Positions 7,418-13,917 are shown, counted from the stretch's first letter. The stretch: 37,696 nucleotides of DNA from an uncultured Akkermansia sp. (GCA_904501915.1 CAJGCV010000006.1:1-37696), one strand, 5' to 3'. Notes: generated by a model not told the origin, from the sequence alone. Translations and numbers: made by a program.

Positions 7418-7494
7418 TTGAATGTCTGTTTTATGTGTTAAAGACTCCCGCCGTATCCGGTTGAAGGTTTGCGGCGGCATATACCAGTAGCCTC

Positions 7495-7647
7495 TCATAC
7501 GAAGATATCCGGGGCATACTTACGGGCCAGCAGTACGGACCCTGCCATGAAGGCCACGGCAAAGATGCAGCAGCCCAGCTTCTCCAGGTTAAGACATGCC
7601 GGCAGAACCAGCGATAATATCACCATTGCAATACTAAATTTTCTCAT
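7495..7647 (-). CDS. Small membrane protein (50 aa)
   Basis: MRKFSIAMVILSLVLPACLN begins this 50-residue protein. It has two hydrophobic segments (about 4-18 and 25-41) and a short polar tail, so it is probably an inner-membrane protein; VLPAC could also be a lipobox. Its start and stop overlap the neighbouring genes by 4 bp on each side (ATGA), which supports real translation. The function is unknown. Tiny early membrane proteins in temperate phages often act in exclusion, but nothing here proves that. Confidence 0.6.
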   Translation of the reverse strand: MRKFSIAMVILSLVLPACLNLEKLGCCIFAVAFMAGSVLLARKYAPDIFV

Positions 7648-7892
7648 AACCATTTATCGATTTTAAGTCGTTCTTTGAGTTCCTCATATCTATGCTCAGC
7701 GTAGCTCTTGAAGTCTTCGATTGTTATCGTAAAAAAAAGAGCGACGTCGTAGGATCCGTAAGCGTAGTTCACGCTGATAGAAGTTTCCTCGGTCGTTATC
7801 CTGAAATAGCGGCAACCCATACATATCCGCTGGAGCTTCTGTAGCTTGACCAGGTACTCGCTCAGATCGTCTTTTGTCAGTCTTCCGCTCAT
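7644..7892 (-). CDS. Hypothetical protein (82 aa)
   Basis: This small, probably alpha/beta protein starts MSGRLTKDDLSEYLVKLQ. It has an N-terminal helix, a central beta-rich stretch (FRITTEETSISVNYAYG, then DVALFFTITIEDF) and a C-terminal helix (YAEHRYEELKERL). C24 and C27 (CMGC) might bind metal. It is coupled to both neighbours by ATGA-type overlaps. I do not recognise the family; it belongs to the early leftward operon. Confidence 0.6.
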   Translation of the reverse strand: MSGRLTKDDLSEYLVKLQKLQRICMGCRYFRITTEETSISVNYAYGSYDVALFFTITIEDFKSYAEHRYEELKERLKIDKWL

Positions 7893-8032
7893 CGGTCACA
7901 CATTGAGGTGCTGTCATGCTCCACATAACGGCGCAGATAGAAGCAGTACAGCCCATTCACACAATGACCGCTATCGACACATGCCAGGCACTCCTCCGGC
8001 GGTCCTACCTTAACTCTCTTGGTCTCATCCAT
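7889..8032 (-). CDS. Small cysteine-rich protein (47 aa)
   Basis: The 47-aa frame begins MDETKRVKVGPPEECLACVD. It holds two cysteine clusters, CLAC and then C-x5-C ending at YCFYLRRY, plus a histidine pair, a pattern compatible with a small zinc ribbon or knuckle. It overlaps the next gene by 4 bp (ATGA 7889-7892) and lies 4 bp from the stop of the HTH gene upstream. The function is unknown; DNA or protein binding is plausible. Confidence 0.55.
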   Translation of the reverse strand: MDETKRVKVGPPEECLACVDSGHCVNGLYCFYLRRYVEHDSTSMCDR

Positions 8033-8036
8033 AGTC

Positions 8037-8234
8037 TTACATTGCTGCCCGCCAGATCCGGAGCAGCTCGTGCCCGGTAAAGAACCGGCGGTGGTTAATA
8101 CGGTTCATTCGCGGCTGGATATTGAGGTGGTTGGCGTAACGCCACAGAGTGTGACGCTCACAGCCCAGCCGCCGGGCTGCCTCACATACGGGATAATGCC
8201 CGCGCTCGTTCACCTCCGGCTCAGTGTCACGCAT
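8037..8234 (-). CDS. MerR/excisionase-like HTH protein
   Basis: The 65-aa protein (start ATG 8232-8234, MRDTEPEVNERG) consists of a winged HTH: YPVCEAARRLGCERHTLWRYAN, then NRINHRRFFTGHELLRIWRA. This resembles the MerR-like fold of phage excisionases and small activators. Its gene is early and leftward, facing away from the integrase, so it could be the recombination directionality factor or an early regulator. The start overlaps the previous stop by 8 bp. A longer start at 8246 is possible. Confidence 0.6.
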   Translation of the reverse strand: MRDTEPEVNERGHYPVCEAARRLGCERHTLWRYANHLNIQPRMNRINHRRFFTGHELLRIWRAAM

Positions 8235-8415
8235 GGCCCAGCACAATGAAACGTATCTGAGTCATGCTCAGGTCATACTTGCCGGCCAGCACGCGGTAAG
8301 CCCTCGCCGGCTTGATGCCGGGGTTATCCTTCATGATGCTGACATAATCGGCGTTGATGTTCTCGTTCCTCTCGGCGCGCTGGCGCTCCGAGGGTGTCAT
8401 AAAATCTTCACTCAT
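8227..8415 (-). CDS. Small HTH-like protein (62 aa)
   Basis: MSEDFMTPSERQRAERNE starts this 62-aa helical protein. The C-terminal half (IMKDNPGIKPARAYRVLAGKYDLSMTQIRFIV) looks like a helix-turn-helix with the turn near GKYDLS. It is the second gene of the early operon and overlaps the gene before it by 8 bp and the one after it by 8 bp. The role is unknown; an early transcription regulator is possible. Confidence 0.55.
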   Translation of the reverse strand: MSEDFMTPSERQRAERNENINADYVSIMKDNPGIKPARAYRVLAGKYDLSMTQIRFIVLGHA

Positions 8416-8671
8416 CTTTCTCTTTCAATAAGTTGATAATAATTGTTCTGTTCTTCTTAGTCACGTCCGCGATGGATAGGCACATCTGGACCTGATCCCA
8501 GTCCATGCCTTCGATAATCTCGTTCATGCGGTTCTGGATACGCAGCAGCGTCTCATGCTGTCCGTCCTCTCGCTGGAGGGTCTTGTGCGTCAGTGCCAGG
8601 TTTTCAAGCCTCACACCGATGAGCTTGTACTGCACCTGACGGTTCTGCTGGTTCAGTTCTTTTTCAGTCAT
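8408..8671 (-). CDS. First early gene, helical protein of unknown function
   Basis: The 87-aa protein starts at ATG 8669-8671 (MTEKELNQQNRQVQYK). A 20-codon-longer frame would begin with TTG at 8731 next to the predicted transcription start, so I reject it. The protein is strongly helical and charged (LENLALTHKTLQREDGQHE; RIQNRMNEIIEGMDWDQV), probably coiled-coil forming. It is the promoter-proximal gene of the early leftward operon, a position often used for antirepressors or early regulators. The function is unknown. Confidence 0.65.
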   Translation of the reverse strand: MTEKELNQQNRQVQYKLIGVRLENLALTHKTLQREDGQHETLLRIQNRMNEIIEGMDWDQVQMCLSIADVTKKNRTIIINLLKEKDE

Positions 8672-8733
8672 GATTTGATGGTTAATTCGGTTTATTATTT
8701 TAATTTTACATCGGTTTTTGTTTAAATCCAATG

Positions 8734-8766
8734 CAAATATAAAGCTTTTATTTGTGATTTAACCAA
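8734..8766 (-). promoter_or_regulatory. Early leftward promoter
   Basis: The minus strand has -7 TATATTTGC (8733-8741, full match to TAnnTTTG) and a TTG at 8764-8766, 22 nt upstream (slightly longer than the usual 19-21). It would drive the early operon 8671 to 5940 and face away from the repressor gene. Direct repeat 8746-8763 fills the space between the two boxes, so a bound repressor would block it. Confidence 0.65.
8746..8763. promoter_or_regulatory. Operator candidate, copy 1
   Basis: TTTTATTTGTGATTTAAC, identical to 8778-8795. It lies between the -33 and -7 boxes of the early promoter, the ideal place for repression. The two copies are 32 bp apart (about three helical turns), so two repressor units could sit on one DNA face. 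Confidence 0.6.
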
Positions 8767-8777
8767 CAAACCAAACA

Positions 8778-8795
8778 TTTTATTTGTGATTTAAC
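8778..8795. promoter_or_regulatory. Operator candidate, copy 2
   Basis: Second copy of TTTTATTTGTGATTTAAC, ending 14 bp before the repressor ATG. On the plus strand it includes TTTATTTG, one base off a -7 box, so it may overlap the repressor's own promoter and give autoregulation. Confidence 0.6.
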
Positions 8796-8809
8796 AATTA
8801 TTTTATTTT

Positions 8810-9172
8810 ATGAGCGGGACTGAATTAAAGCAAATACTGAATGCCGCCGGAGTGAACTTCACCCAGGTAGCGCGGATGCTGGGGATGTCTCAGCAGAACT
8901 TCTATAATCTATTCGTAGCGCAGGACGTCAAGTCCGGAACTCTGGAGCGGATAAGCACGGCCATCGGGCGGGATATGAGCATGTTCTATCCGTTACCATC
9001 CCAGGCGGCCACGGTCACCGGTGACAACTCCACGGCGGTGGCGGGTAACGGCAACCAGGTGAACGCGGGCAAGCTGATAGATGAGGTAGCAGCCCAGCGG
9101 AGGCTGACGGAGGCCGCCCTGGTCCAGAACGATAAGCTCATTGCCATCATCGAGACCATCACAAAAAAGTGA
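8810..9172 (+). CDS. Prophage repressor-like XRE HTH protein
   Basis: The 120-aa protein has an N-terminal HTH (about residues 5-45: LKQILNAAGVNFTQVARMLG, SQQNFYNLF) followed by DVKSGTLERISTAIG, typical of XRE-family DNA-binding domains. The middle contains DNSTAVAGNGNQVN, a motif often seen in Bacteroidetes phage regulators. The C-terminus (LIDEVAAQRRLTEAALVQND) is a likely dimerising helix. It is transcribed rightward, divergent from the early operon, with two identical operator candidates in the shared region. Most likely it is the lysogeny (CI-type) repressor. No self-cleavage domain is visible, so induction would need another mechanism. Confidence 0.75.
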   Translation: MSGTELKQILNAAGVNFTQVARMLGMSQQNFYNLFVAQDVKSGTLERISTAIGRDMSMFYPLPSQAATVTGDNSTAVAGNGNQVNAGKLIDEVAAQRRLTEAALVQNDKLIAIIETITKK

Positions 9173-9224
9173 GATTAAAGACAATAAAGTCAGAAGCAAA
9201 CAAAATGAATTATAAGACAACAAA

Positions 9225-9542
9225 ATGGAGAATATAAACGAATCAATAGCAATCAGCCAGCGGTTCTTCGAGGCCCTGGAGCAGCTGATCCGGACGGGGC
9301 AGGTAAAAAGCATAAGCGAGTTCGGCAAACGTTACGGCCTGGTGCCGCGTAACATGTACTTCCAGCGGGCCGAGCCATCCAGGCAGATCATCCGTCCGTC
9401 ATGGCTGGCGTACCTGTCCCGCGACTACCAGGTTAGCGCCCACTGGCTCCTCACCGGTGAGGGTCCGATGATGACCATAACCGACGAAAAACGTGCAGGA
9501 ACCGTGAGCGAGATTAAGGCCCTGGCCGAATCTCTGCTATAA
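9225..9542 (+). CDS. Putative HTH regulator
   Basis: The 105-aa protein shows a HTH-like region: FFEALEQLIRTGQVKSISEF, GKRYGLVPRNMYFQ, then WLAYLSRDYQVSAHWLLTGEG. The last motif (SAHWLLTGEGPM) is typical of XRE regulators and phage-repressor relatives. It lies 52 bp downstream of the repressor in the same direction and 30 bp before the attP core, and its 3' end contains one integrase arm-site candidate (9487-9497). It could cooperate with the repressor or regulate integrase. Confidence 0.65.
   Translation: MENINESIAISQRFFEALEQLIRTGQVKSISEFGKRYGLVPRNMYFQRAEPSRQIIRPSWLAYLSRDYQVSAHWLLTGEGPMMTITDEKRAGTVSEIKALAESLL
9487..9497 (+). promoter_or_regulatory. Integrase arm-type site candidate (P arm)
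   Basis: AAAAACGTGCA, one of three identical 11-mers in one orientation flanking the attP core; this copy is on the left arm inside the end of gene 9225-9542. Confidence 0.55.
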
Positions 9543-9571
9543 TCAGGGAGTTATATTGACCTCTCCGGCAA

Positions 9572-9616
9572 CTGGGGGGCGTGTGGTCGCTGGTTCGAAT
9601 CCAGTCACCCCGACCA
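9572..9616 (+). other. attP core: 3' half of tRNA-Pro(GGG)
   Basis: The segment fits canonical tRNA positions 32-76 exactly: anticodon loop CTGGGGG (9572-9578, anticodon GGG), stem 3' arm GCGTG, five-base variable loop TGGTC, T stem-loop GCTGG-TTCGAAT-CCAGT, acceptor strand CACCCCG, discriminator A and CCA. The G72 (hence C1-G72 pair), A73 and G37 are proline-tRNA features. Upstream bases do not pair with the anticodon stem, so homology begins in the anticodon loop, where tyrosine recombinases commonly cross over. The adjacent integrase makes this the attachment site; integration would restore the host tRNA gene. Confidence 0.8.
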
Positions 9617-9674
9617 GGTTCAGGAGCGGTCAGGACGCAGGTTCTGGCCGTTCTTGCTTTCCGGCCACACTTCC

Positions 9675-9685
9675 AAAAACGTGCA
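9675..9685 (+). promoter_or_regulatory. Integrase arm-type site candidate (P' arm, copy 1)
   Basis: AAAAACGTGCA, identical to 9487-9497 and 9728-9738. It is 53 bp from the next copy, about five helical turns. Confidence 0.55.
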
Positions 9686-9727
9686 GAATCGGTGCAATTT
9701 GGGGTTATCCGGCATCAGCCGGGTGCA

Positions 9728-9738
9728 AAAAACGTGCA
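9728..9738 (+). promoter_or_regulatory. Integrase arm-type site candidate (P' arm, copy 2)
   Basis: AAAAACGTGCA, ending six bases before the integrase ATG at 9744. Binding of integrase here could also repress its own gene. Confidence 0.55.
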
Positions 9739-9743
9739 AGGAA

Positions 9744-10931
9744 ATGAAGTTAAGGTTATATCTCGACCAGCGGGACGGACGGCCACCATATCCGCTCCGT
9801 CTCGGCATCAGTAAGAAGGGTGATGCTGCATACATCACCCTGTCCGTCCGGCTCATGCCTGAGCAGTGGGACCAGAAGGAGCAGCACACCCGCCGCCTGC
9901 CTCTGGCAAAGTGGCCACAAGGCCCCACCATCACCAACTACATCGAGAAGCGGCGCGCGGACATCGAGAACGTCATGCTGCGCCTGGAGGCAGACGGGGT
10001 GCTGCATAGGCTCACGGCCCGGCAGATCCGTGACCGCATCATGGTGGAGCTCAACGGTGATGACCGGCAGACGCTTCTCTCCGATGCCTTCAGCCGTGTG
10101 ATAGCCCAGCACCAGAACGCCCGGACACGTCAGATATACCAGACCACCCTGGACCGCATACGGTCAGCCATGCCCGGGGCAGATGCCCTCACCCTGGAGG
10201 ATATTACACCGGAATGGCTGCGGCAGCTGGACCGCCGCCTGCAGTCCACCGGTACGCCATCTGTCAACGGGCGTAACGTACACATGCGCAACATCCGGGC
10301 CGTGATGAACTGGGCTATCACCGAGGAACTGACTGACAATTATCCGTTCAGGCGTTACAAGCTCCGTTATGAACAGACCAGGAAACGCAGCCTCACCAGC
10401 GCGGATATCCGGCGTCTGGCGGCGCTGGAGCTGACGGGTTATGACAGGGAATACCGCGACATGTTCCTGCTCATCTTCGCCCTCATAGGCATCAACATCA
10501 CCGACCTGTTCAGCCTGGACCATGAGAGCCTGAACGCCGGGCGTATCACATACCGGCGGGCCAAGACAGGTACCATGTATGACATCAAGGTGGAGCCGGT
10601 GGCCATGGAGCTGCTGGAGCGTTACCGGGGAGAGGCGGGCCTGCTCTGCATCCGGGACCGTTACCGCTCGGCCCGTGACTACACGCAGCACATCAACGCG
10701 GGCCTGAAGCGGCTGATCCAGGAGGCGCCGTTCACGGAGCTGTCCACATACTGGGCGCGGCACTCCTGGGCCACCATCGCATATAATGAGCTGGGCGCGT
10801 CTATGGATACCATCAGCGCGGCCCTGGGACATAAGTACGGCAGCCGCGTCACGGCAATCTACATCAACCCGGACCAGAAGCGGGTGGATGACCTGAACCG
10901 GCGGATGCTGGAGCTGATATTTGATGTGTAA
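9744..10931 (+). CDS. int: Tyrosine recombinase (integrase)
   Basis: The 395-aa protein has an N-terminal Arm-binding-like region (about 1-95), a SAM-like core-binding domain (about 108-205) and a C-terminal catalytic domain. Visible catalytic residues are K274 (RRAKTG), R339-H340 in TYWARHSWAT, H363 (ALGHKYG) and nucleophile Y373 (AIYIN). The usual first arginine (box I) is replaced by GINITDL, as in CTnDOT-type integrases of Bacteroidetes. It catalyses integration and excision at attP just upstream. I use ATG 9744 (MKLRLYLDQ) because the longer frame starts with TTG at 9654 and would run through two arm sites. A terminator follows. Confidence 0.9.
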   Translation: MKLRLYLDQRDGRPPYPLRLGISKKGDAAYITLSVRLMPEQWDQKEQHTRRLPLAKWPQGPTITNYIEKRRADIENVMLRLEADGVLHRLTARQIRDRIMVELNGDDRQTLLSDAFSRVIAQHQNARTRQIYQTTLDRIRSAMPGADALTLEDITPEWLRQLDRRLQSTGTPSVNGRNVHMRNIRAVMNWAITEELTDNYPFRRYKLRYEQTRKRSLTSADIRRLAALELTGYDREYRDMFLLIFALIGINITDLFSLDHESLNAGRITYRRAKTGTMYDIKVEPVAMELLERYRGEAGLLCIRDRYRSARDYTQHINAGLKRLIQEAPFTELSTYWARHSWATIAYNELGASMDTISAALGHKYGSRVTAIYINPDQKRVDDLNRRMLELIFDV

Positions 10932-10977
10932 CGCCCTAACACACCCGCCGACCTTCCGTGTATCAGGGTAACAACAG

Positions 10978-11020
10978 AAAACCCCACAGCGGCCAAAAGA
11001 TGCAGCCCTGCGGGGTTTTA
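10978..11020. terminator. Bidirectional rho-independent terminator
   Basis: AAAACCCCACAG (10978-10989) pairs with CTGCGGGGTTTT (11008-11019) with one mismatch, around an 18-nt loop. The A/T ends give a U-tract on both strands, so it would stop the integrase transcript from the left and the cargo operon from the right. Confidence 0.8.
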
Positions 11021-11037
11021 TCGTTAATGTGATGCTC

Positions 11038-11211
11038 TTACTTGACAGCCTCGGCCACTGCGTCCACCATCTGTCCCAGGCTGATACCCTGGGCGCGTGC
11101 AGCATCCTCCAGACGCTGACGGGTCTCCGGCTTGACCCTTACAGCCATACTGACGCGGCGATCCTCCTTTGCCTTACGGCCTGCGCCGGTTCTCGCTCCT
11201 CCTCTGCTCAT
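11038..11211 (-). CDS. Ribbon-helix-helix-like small protein
   Basis: This 57-aa protein, MSRGGARTGAGRKAKEDRRV at its start, has a basic Gly/Arg-rich N-terminus. It is followed by a beta strand (VSMAVRVKPET) and two helices (RQRLEDAARAQG and SLGQMVDAVAEAV), the layout of Arc/CopG-type ribbon-helix-helix DNA-binding proteins. It is the last gene of the cargo operon, 18 bp before the bidirectional terminator. It may regulate that operon's promoter at 12332-12362 or the integrase. The fold is inferred from pattern only. Confidence 0.65.
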   Translation of the reverse strand: MSRGGARTGAGRKAKEDRRVSMAVRVKPETRQRLEDAARAQGISLGQMVDAVAEAVK

Positions 11212-11231
11212 ACTCTTATTACTGTAATGGT

Positions 11232-11732
11232 TTATTCTTCCTCGGTGTTGTTACACAGATAATTCTCAGCATCAATAAACATTCCTTCGAGGTCCTGGTT
11301 CAGTGTGGGTACGAAACCGGCGGCCATCGCGGCCTTCATCACGCCTACCCATCTGGCCGGAAGCTCTGATATAACAGACTCGAAGGCCGCCATCGCTGAC
11401 TCCGGAGAGTACAGGTCCTCGTTGGCTGAGTCCTGGGAAATCTTGCAGCCGTTGAAAAACAGGTTTACATACTCGCCGTCGATGCTCAGTTCTGCTGTGA
11501 ACAGCTGACCATTCACCAGGTTGTGCAGGTAGCCGTTAATCTTGCGTATATCGTCGTGTGTCATCTGTTTATTAATGATGTCGTAAAATGGGGCTTCCAT
11601 CCCTACCTGGCAATAAGCCTGGTTGTCGTCATCGACCCAAACAGGTTGACCGTAGGAACTATCCGGATGCTCTGTTGTAGCGTGTACCTGTACGCTCATT
11701 CCGTTGATTCTATTTGTTAAAATTGCTTTCAT
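11232..11732 (-). CDS. Hypothetical protein (cargo operon)
   Basis: The 166-aa acidic protein begins MKAILTNRINGMSVQVHATT. It has alternating beta strands at the N-terminus (VQVHATTEHPDSSYGQPVWVD) and helical segments later (ESAMAAFESVISELPARWVG). There are no membrane segments or known catalytic motifs. The start overlaps the previous stop by one base (TAATG). It sits between lysis genes and integrase, where phages usually carry genes for the lysogen. The function is unknown. Confidence 0.6.
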   Translation of the reverse strand: MKAILTNRINGMSVQVHATTEHPDSSYGQPVWVDDDNQAYCQVGMEAPFYDIINKQMTHDDIRKINGYLHNLVNGQLFTAELSIDGEYVNLFFNGCKISQDSANEDLYSPESAMAAFESVISELPARWVGVMKAAMAAGFVPTLNQDLEGMFIDAENYLCNNTEEE

Positions 11733-12028
11733 TAGTCTAAAACTTTAACGGTTGATAATATATACTGAGACTCTATCTGGGTAAAAACAAAGTCAACTTT
11801 CAAAAAGAAGGATAGTATCATGTGTCCGCTATGCTGCTGCGTAGCCTGTAGCAAGGATTCCAGCGTGCTGGGTTCTATTTTATAGGTGCCAGCAGTATCG
11901 CGGTCTCTGACCTCAATTGTTCCACCTATGGGGTTCTTTGCGTTAAGGAAGGTTGCAAAGCCATCAAGTGTTTGAAAAAAAATTGCATCTCCAGTCTCAA
12001 AATCTTTTAAGCAAAATATCTTTATCAT
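11732..12028 (-). CDS. Hypothetical protein (cargo operon, AT-rich)
   Basis: The 98-aa protein starts MIKIFCLKDFETGDAIFFQT and is rich in beta-forming residues, with TIEVRDRDTAGTYKIEPSTL in the middle. Base composition is visibly more AT-rich than the structural genes, suggesting separate origin. It is the second gene after the promoter at 12332-12362 and is coupled to 11232-11732. I do not recognise a family. Confidence 0.55.
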   Translation of the reverse strand: MIKIFCLKDFETGDAIFFQTLDGFATFLNAKNPIGGTIEVRDRDTAGTYKIEPSTLESLLQATQQHSGHMILSFFLKVDFVFTQIESQYILSTVKVLD

Positions 12029-12079
12029 TCTATCCCGCTTAACCGTGATGCGGTAGGGCTGTTCGGTTTATTATTCGGT

Positions 12080-12301
12080 TTAATAAGTTTTTGCTGTATA
12101 AGTTCTGTTCATGCGGCTGCATGTGAACTGGAAGTCGCAGCCGTTAATCTCCAGGTAAAGATCGTTTACCTTAACGACATTATAACCGAGCATTGAGAAC
12201 CTGCGGTATAATGCGGTGATGAAGTTTTTTTTGTTGTGGTCAAAGCATACGCTGTTTACCACTCCCTGAATTTCTGTTGTGAATTGCTCTGTTGCTTTCA
12301 T
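12080..12301 (-). CDS. Hypothetical protein (first cargo gene)
   Basis: The 73-aa protein starts at ATG 12299-12301 (MKATEQFTTEIQGVVNSVCF). A longer frame to 12367 would begin upstream of the predicted transcription start and is rejected. The sequence has one helix then beta strands (YNVVKVNDLYLEINGCDFQFTCS) and three cysteines. It is AT-rich relative to the late genes. As the promoter-proximal gene with a near-consensus promoter, it should be transcribed in the lysogen. The function is unknown. Confidence 0.55.
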   Translation of the reverse strand: MKATEQFTTEIQGVVNSVCFDHNKKNFITALYRRFSMLGYNVVKVNDLYLEINGCDFQFTCSRMNRTYTAKTY

Positions 12302-12331
12302 TGTCGTGTCCTTTATTGTTCTTAACTGATA

Positions 12332-12362
12332 CAAAGATAATACATCTTTTTGAATTGTGCAA
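12332..12362 (-). promoter_or_regulatory. Consensus promoter of cargo operon
   Basis: The minus strand reads TTG (12360-12362), 20 nt, then TATCTTTG (12332-12339): a textbook Bacteroidetes promoter. The start should lie near 12325, about 24 nt before ATG 12301. It drives the leftward cassette 12301-11038, ended by the terminator at 10978-11020. Confidence 0.8.
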
Positions 12363-12422
12363 TACATTTATCATTTATTTTCAGAAAAAAGTGATTTTTT
12401 TTGCTGCCCCTTGGAAAACAGC

Positions 12423-12448
12423 AACGGCCCGCATCCCTGCGAGCCGTT
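12423..12448 (-). terminator. Terminator of the late operon
   Basis: Stem AACGGC-T-CGCA / TGCG-G-GCCGTT (one wobble) with loop GGGA, followed on the minus strand by GCTGTTTTCC. It lies about 95 bp after the last lysis gene and ends the leftward late transcript before the cargo promoter. Confidence 0.65.
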
Positions 12449-12543
12449 CCCCTGACAATCAGACTATCTATCCCAAAAACCGAATAAATGCGATGAGAAG
12501 TCCTGTCCTTCAATTACTAACCAATTAATACTATGAGTATCTT

Positions 12544-13035
12544 CTATTTCTTACCCATCAGCCTGCTGAAGATGAGGAAAGCGACGGTCAACAGCGCCAG
12601 CCCACCGGCCCAGCACAGGACCTTCTGCCACCAGGTCAGGGAGTGATCAACCTTAACCACCTCACGCGGCACATAGACAGGAATAGTGTCTCGTACCACC
12701 AGCGTGTCATGGAGGTAGCGAAACCTGTCACGGTAGCGGTACTCCAGGACCGTCACCGTGTCACCCTTCAGCAGCTCCTTTATGTAGATGCTGTCCCGGA
12801 CGTAGATGCTATCGCTCCTGTCCCGGTAGATGATCTTCACCTTTTCCGCCGGCTGCGGATCTGCTGGTTCCGGAATCGTCCGGCATCCGACCACAGCTGT
12901 CAGTATCAGCACTACCGCTAACAGCATCAGCATAGTCGGTCCGGTGCATCCGTCACGCTCCGCCTGAATATTGTAGTATTCCTGCATCGCCCGGGCCCGC
13001 TCCTTGGCTTTCCTGTCCTTCTCCTCCTTCGTCAT
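12544..13035 (-). CDS. Putative unimolecular spanin (u-spanin)
   Basis: The 163-aa protein has a hydrophobic segment ending in a lipobox-like VVGC (C51), a periplasm-type region rich in short beta motifs (RDSIYVRDSIYIKE, DTVTVLEYRYRDRFRY, DTIPVYVPREVV) and a C-terminal transmembrane helix (about 136-157). An outer-membrane lipoprotein anchor plus an inner-membrane C-terminal helix is the u-spanin architecture, which fuses inner and outer membranes in the last lysis step. It overlaps the endolysin by 4 bp. The long charged N-terminus before the signal (35 residues) is odd; an internal start at M35 or M37 would give a cleaner lipoprotein signal. Confidence 0.6.
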   Translation of the reverse strand: MTKEEKDRKAKERARAMQEYYNIQAERDGCTGPTMLMLLAVVLILTAVVGCRTIPEPADPQPAEKVKIIYRDRSDSIYVRDSIYIKELLKGDTVTVLEYRYRDRFRYLHDTLVVRDTIPVYVPREVVKVDHSLTWWQKVLCWAGGLALLTVAFLIFSRLMGKK

Positions 13036-13421
13036 ATTGTGTTGCCTTTATCGTCATACGTCCATATCACGCAGGGCGGCAGGCCCCGGCTCTCGCCTGT
13101 GTCTATATGCACGAACGTGTCACCAATCCCGATGCGCGTCACGCCCAGCTCCATCGCCGCCTTCACTATTCGCCACCTGGTCGCCGTGCTGTAACACCGT
13201 ATATCCACCGCCAGCCCCATGGTGTGCGCGCTGTTACCGCTCCGGCCCTTGCTGCGCTCGTACTCCCTGCTCCTGTATGCGGAGTTTAGGACCAGTGGTA
13301 TGCCGGCCCTCTCGCGGATCGCGTCCAGCAAAGCCAGGAACCCCGGCTGCATCTGGTCTATCGTGCAGCTGGGGTTGCATCTGCGGAACTCCGCATCCTT
13401 GAAATACTTTGCCTTATTCAT
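13032..13421 (-). CDS. M15-family peptidase endolysin
   Basis: The 129-aa protein carries all M15 (D,D-carboxypeptidase / L-Ala-D-Glu type) motifs: SAYRS (47-51), SAHTMGLAVDIR (S64-H66-D73, two zinc ligands) and FVHID (H105 zinc ligand, D107). It would cut peptidoglycan peptide stems at lysis. There is no signal peptide, so it needs the holin for release. It is coupled to the spanin (4-bp overlap) and to the holin candidate (8-bp overlap). The length is normal for a single-domain M15_3 enzyme. Confidence 0.9.
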   Translation of the reverse strand: MNKAKYFKDAEFRRCNPSCTIDQMQPGFLALLDAIRERAGIPLVLNSAYRSREYERSKGRSGNSAHTMGLAVDIRCYSTATRWRIVKAAMELGVTRIGIGDTFVHIDTGESRGLPPCVIWTYDDKGNTI

Positions 13422-13710
13422 TGCCCTGTCCGTCTAAGTCACCCACCTGCACAGTTGTATCTCCGTGTGTCAGCTTCACCCCCAGTCCCTCGCGGATCGC
13501 CTCGCGCACCACGAACAGTGTGGCGAAGCCGAACAGGTAACCGGCGGCCTTGAACATGCTGGGGTCCACCACACAATAGGGCGGTATGCACGCCGAGGCG
13601 ATGAACAGCCCGATGGTGACGGTCAGGCACACCCACAGCGCTATCGTTGTGGATGTGCTCACTCTCCTGGTTATCGCGCGGAACTCGCGCATCTGCTGCT
13701 GAACGGTCAT
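13414..13710 (-). CDS. Holin candidate
   Basis: The 98-aa protein has two predicted membrane helices (TTIALWVCLTVTIGLFIASA, about 21-40; and about 52-68, AAGYLFGFATLFVVREA) and a charged C-terminus (THGDTTVQVGDLDGQGNE), the shape of a class II holin. It lies immediately upstream of the endolysin, overlapping by 8 bp. Function is assigned from topology and position only. Confidence 0.7.
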   Translation of the reverse strand: MTVQQQMREFRAITRRVSTSTTIALWVCLTVTIGLFIASACIPPYCVVDPSMFKAAGYLFGFATLFVVREAIREGLGVKLTHGDTTVQVGDLDGQGNE

Positions 13711-13716
13711 GGCTGG

Positions 13717-13917
13717 TTACTTTTCAGGTTCCTCATGTTCCGGGGCATCCACTTCCTCAAAGTCCTCCGGCACGTCCTTGTGCGGCGGAACCTGAAGGAC
13801 TCCGCCTATATAGTAGGAGTAGCCAAGGTAGATGACGTTGCCGTAATCCTCGCCGCTCTCCTTGGGGATGAAGGTCTTGCCCTCATCGGCTGTCATTGTG
13901 TTACCTTCTATCTTCAT
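13717..13917 (-). CDS. Hypothetical protein (66 aa, acidic tail)
   Basis: This small protein begins MKIEGNTMTADEGKTFIPKE. It has an aromatic central segment (YGNVIYLGYSYYIGG) and a very acidic C-terminus. It lies between the LRR fibre and the holin candidate and is preceded by a TTAACACATAACGACT leader. It may belong to the tail tip or fibre assembly, or to lysis; nothing decides between them. Confidence 0.5.
   Translation of the reverse strand: MKIEGNTMTADEGKTFIPKESGEDYGNVIYLGYSYYIGGVLQVPPHKDVPEDFEEVDAPEHEEPEK

Noticed and set aside
9572..9616. A complete phage-encoded tRNA gene
   Set aside because: Only positions 32-76 are present; the bases upstream cannot form the 5' acceptor strand, D arm or the 5' side of the anticodon stem.
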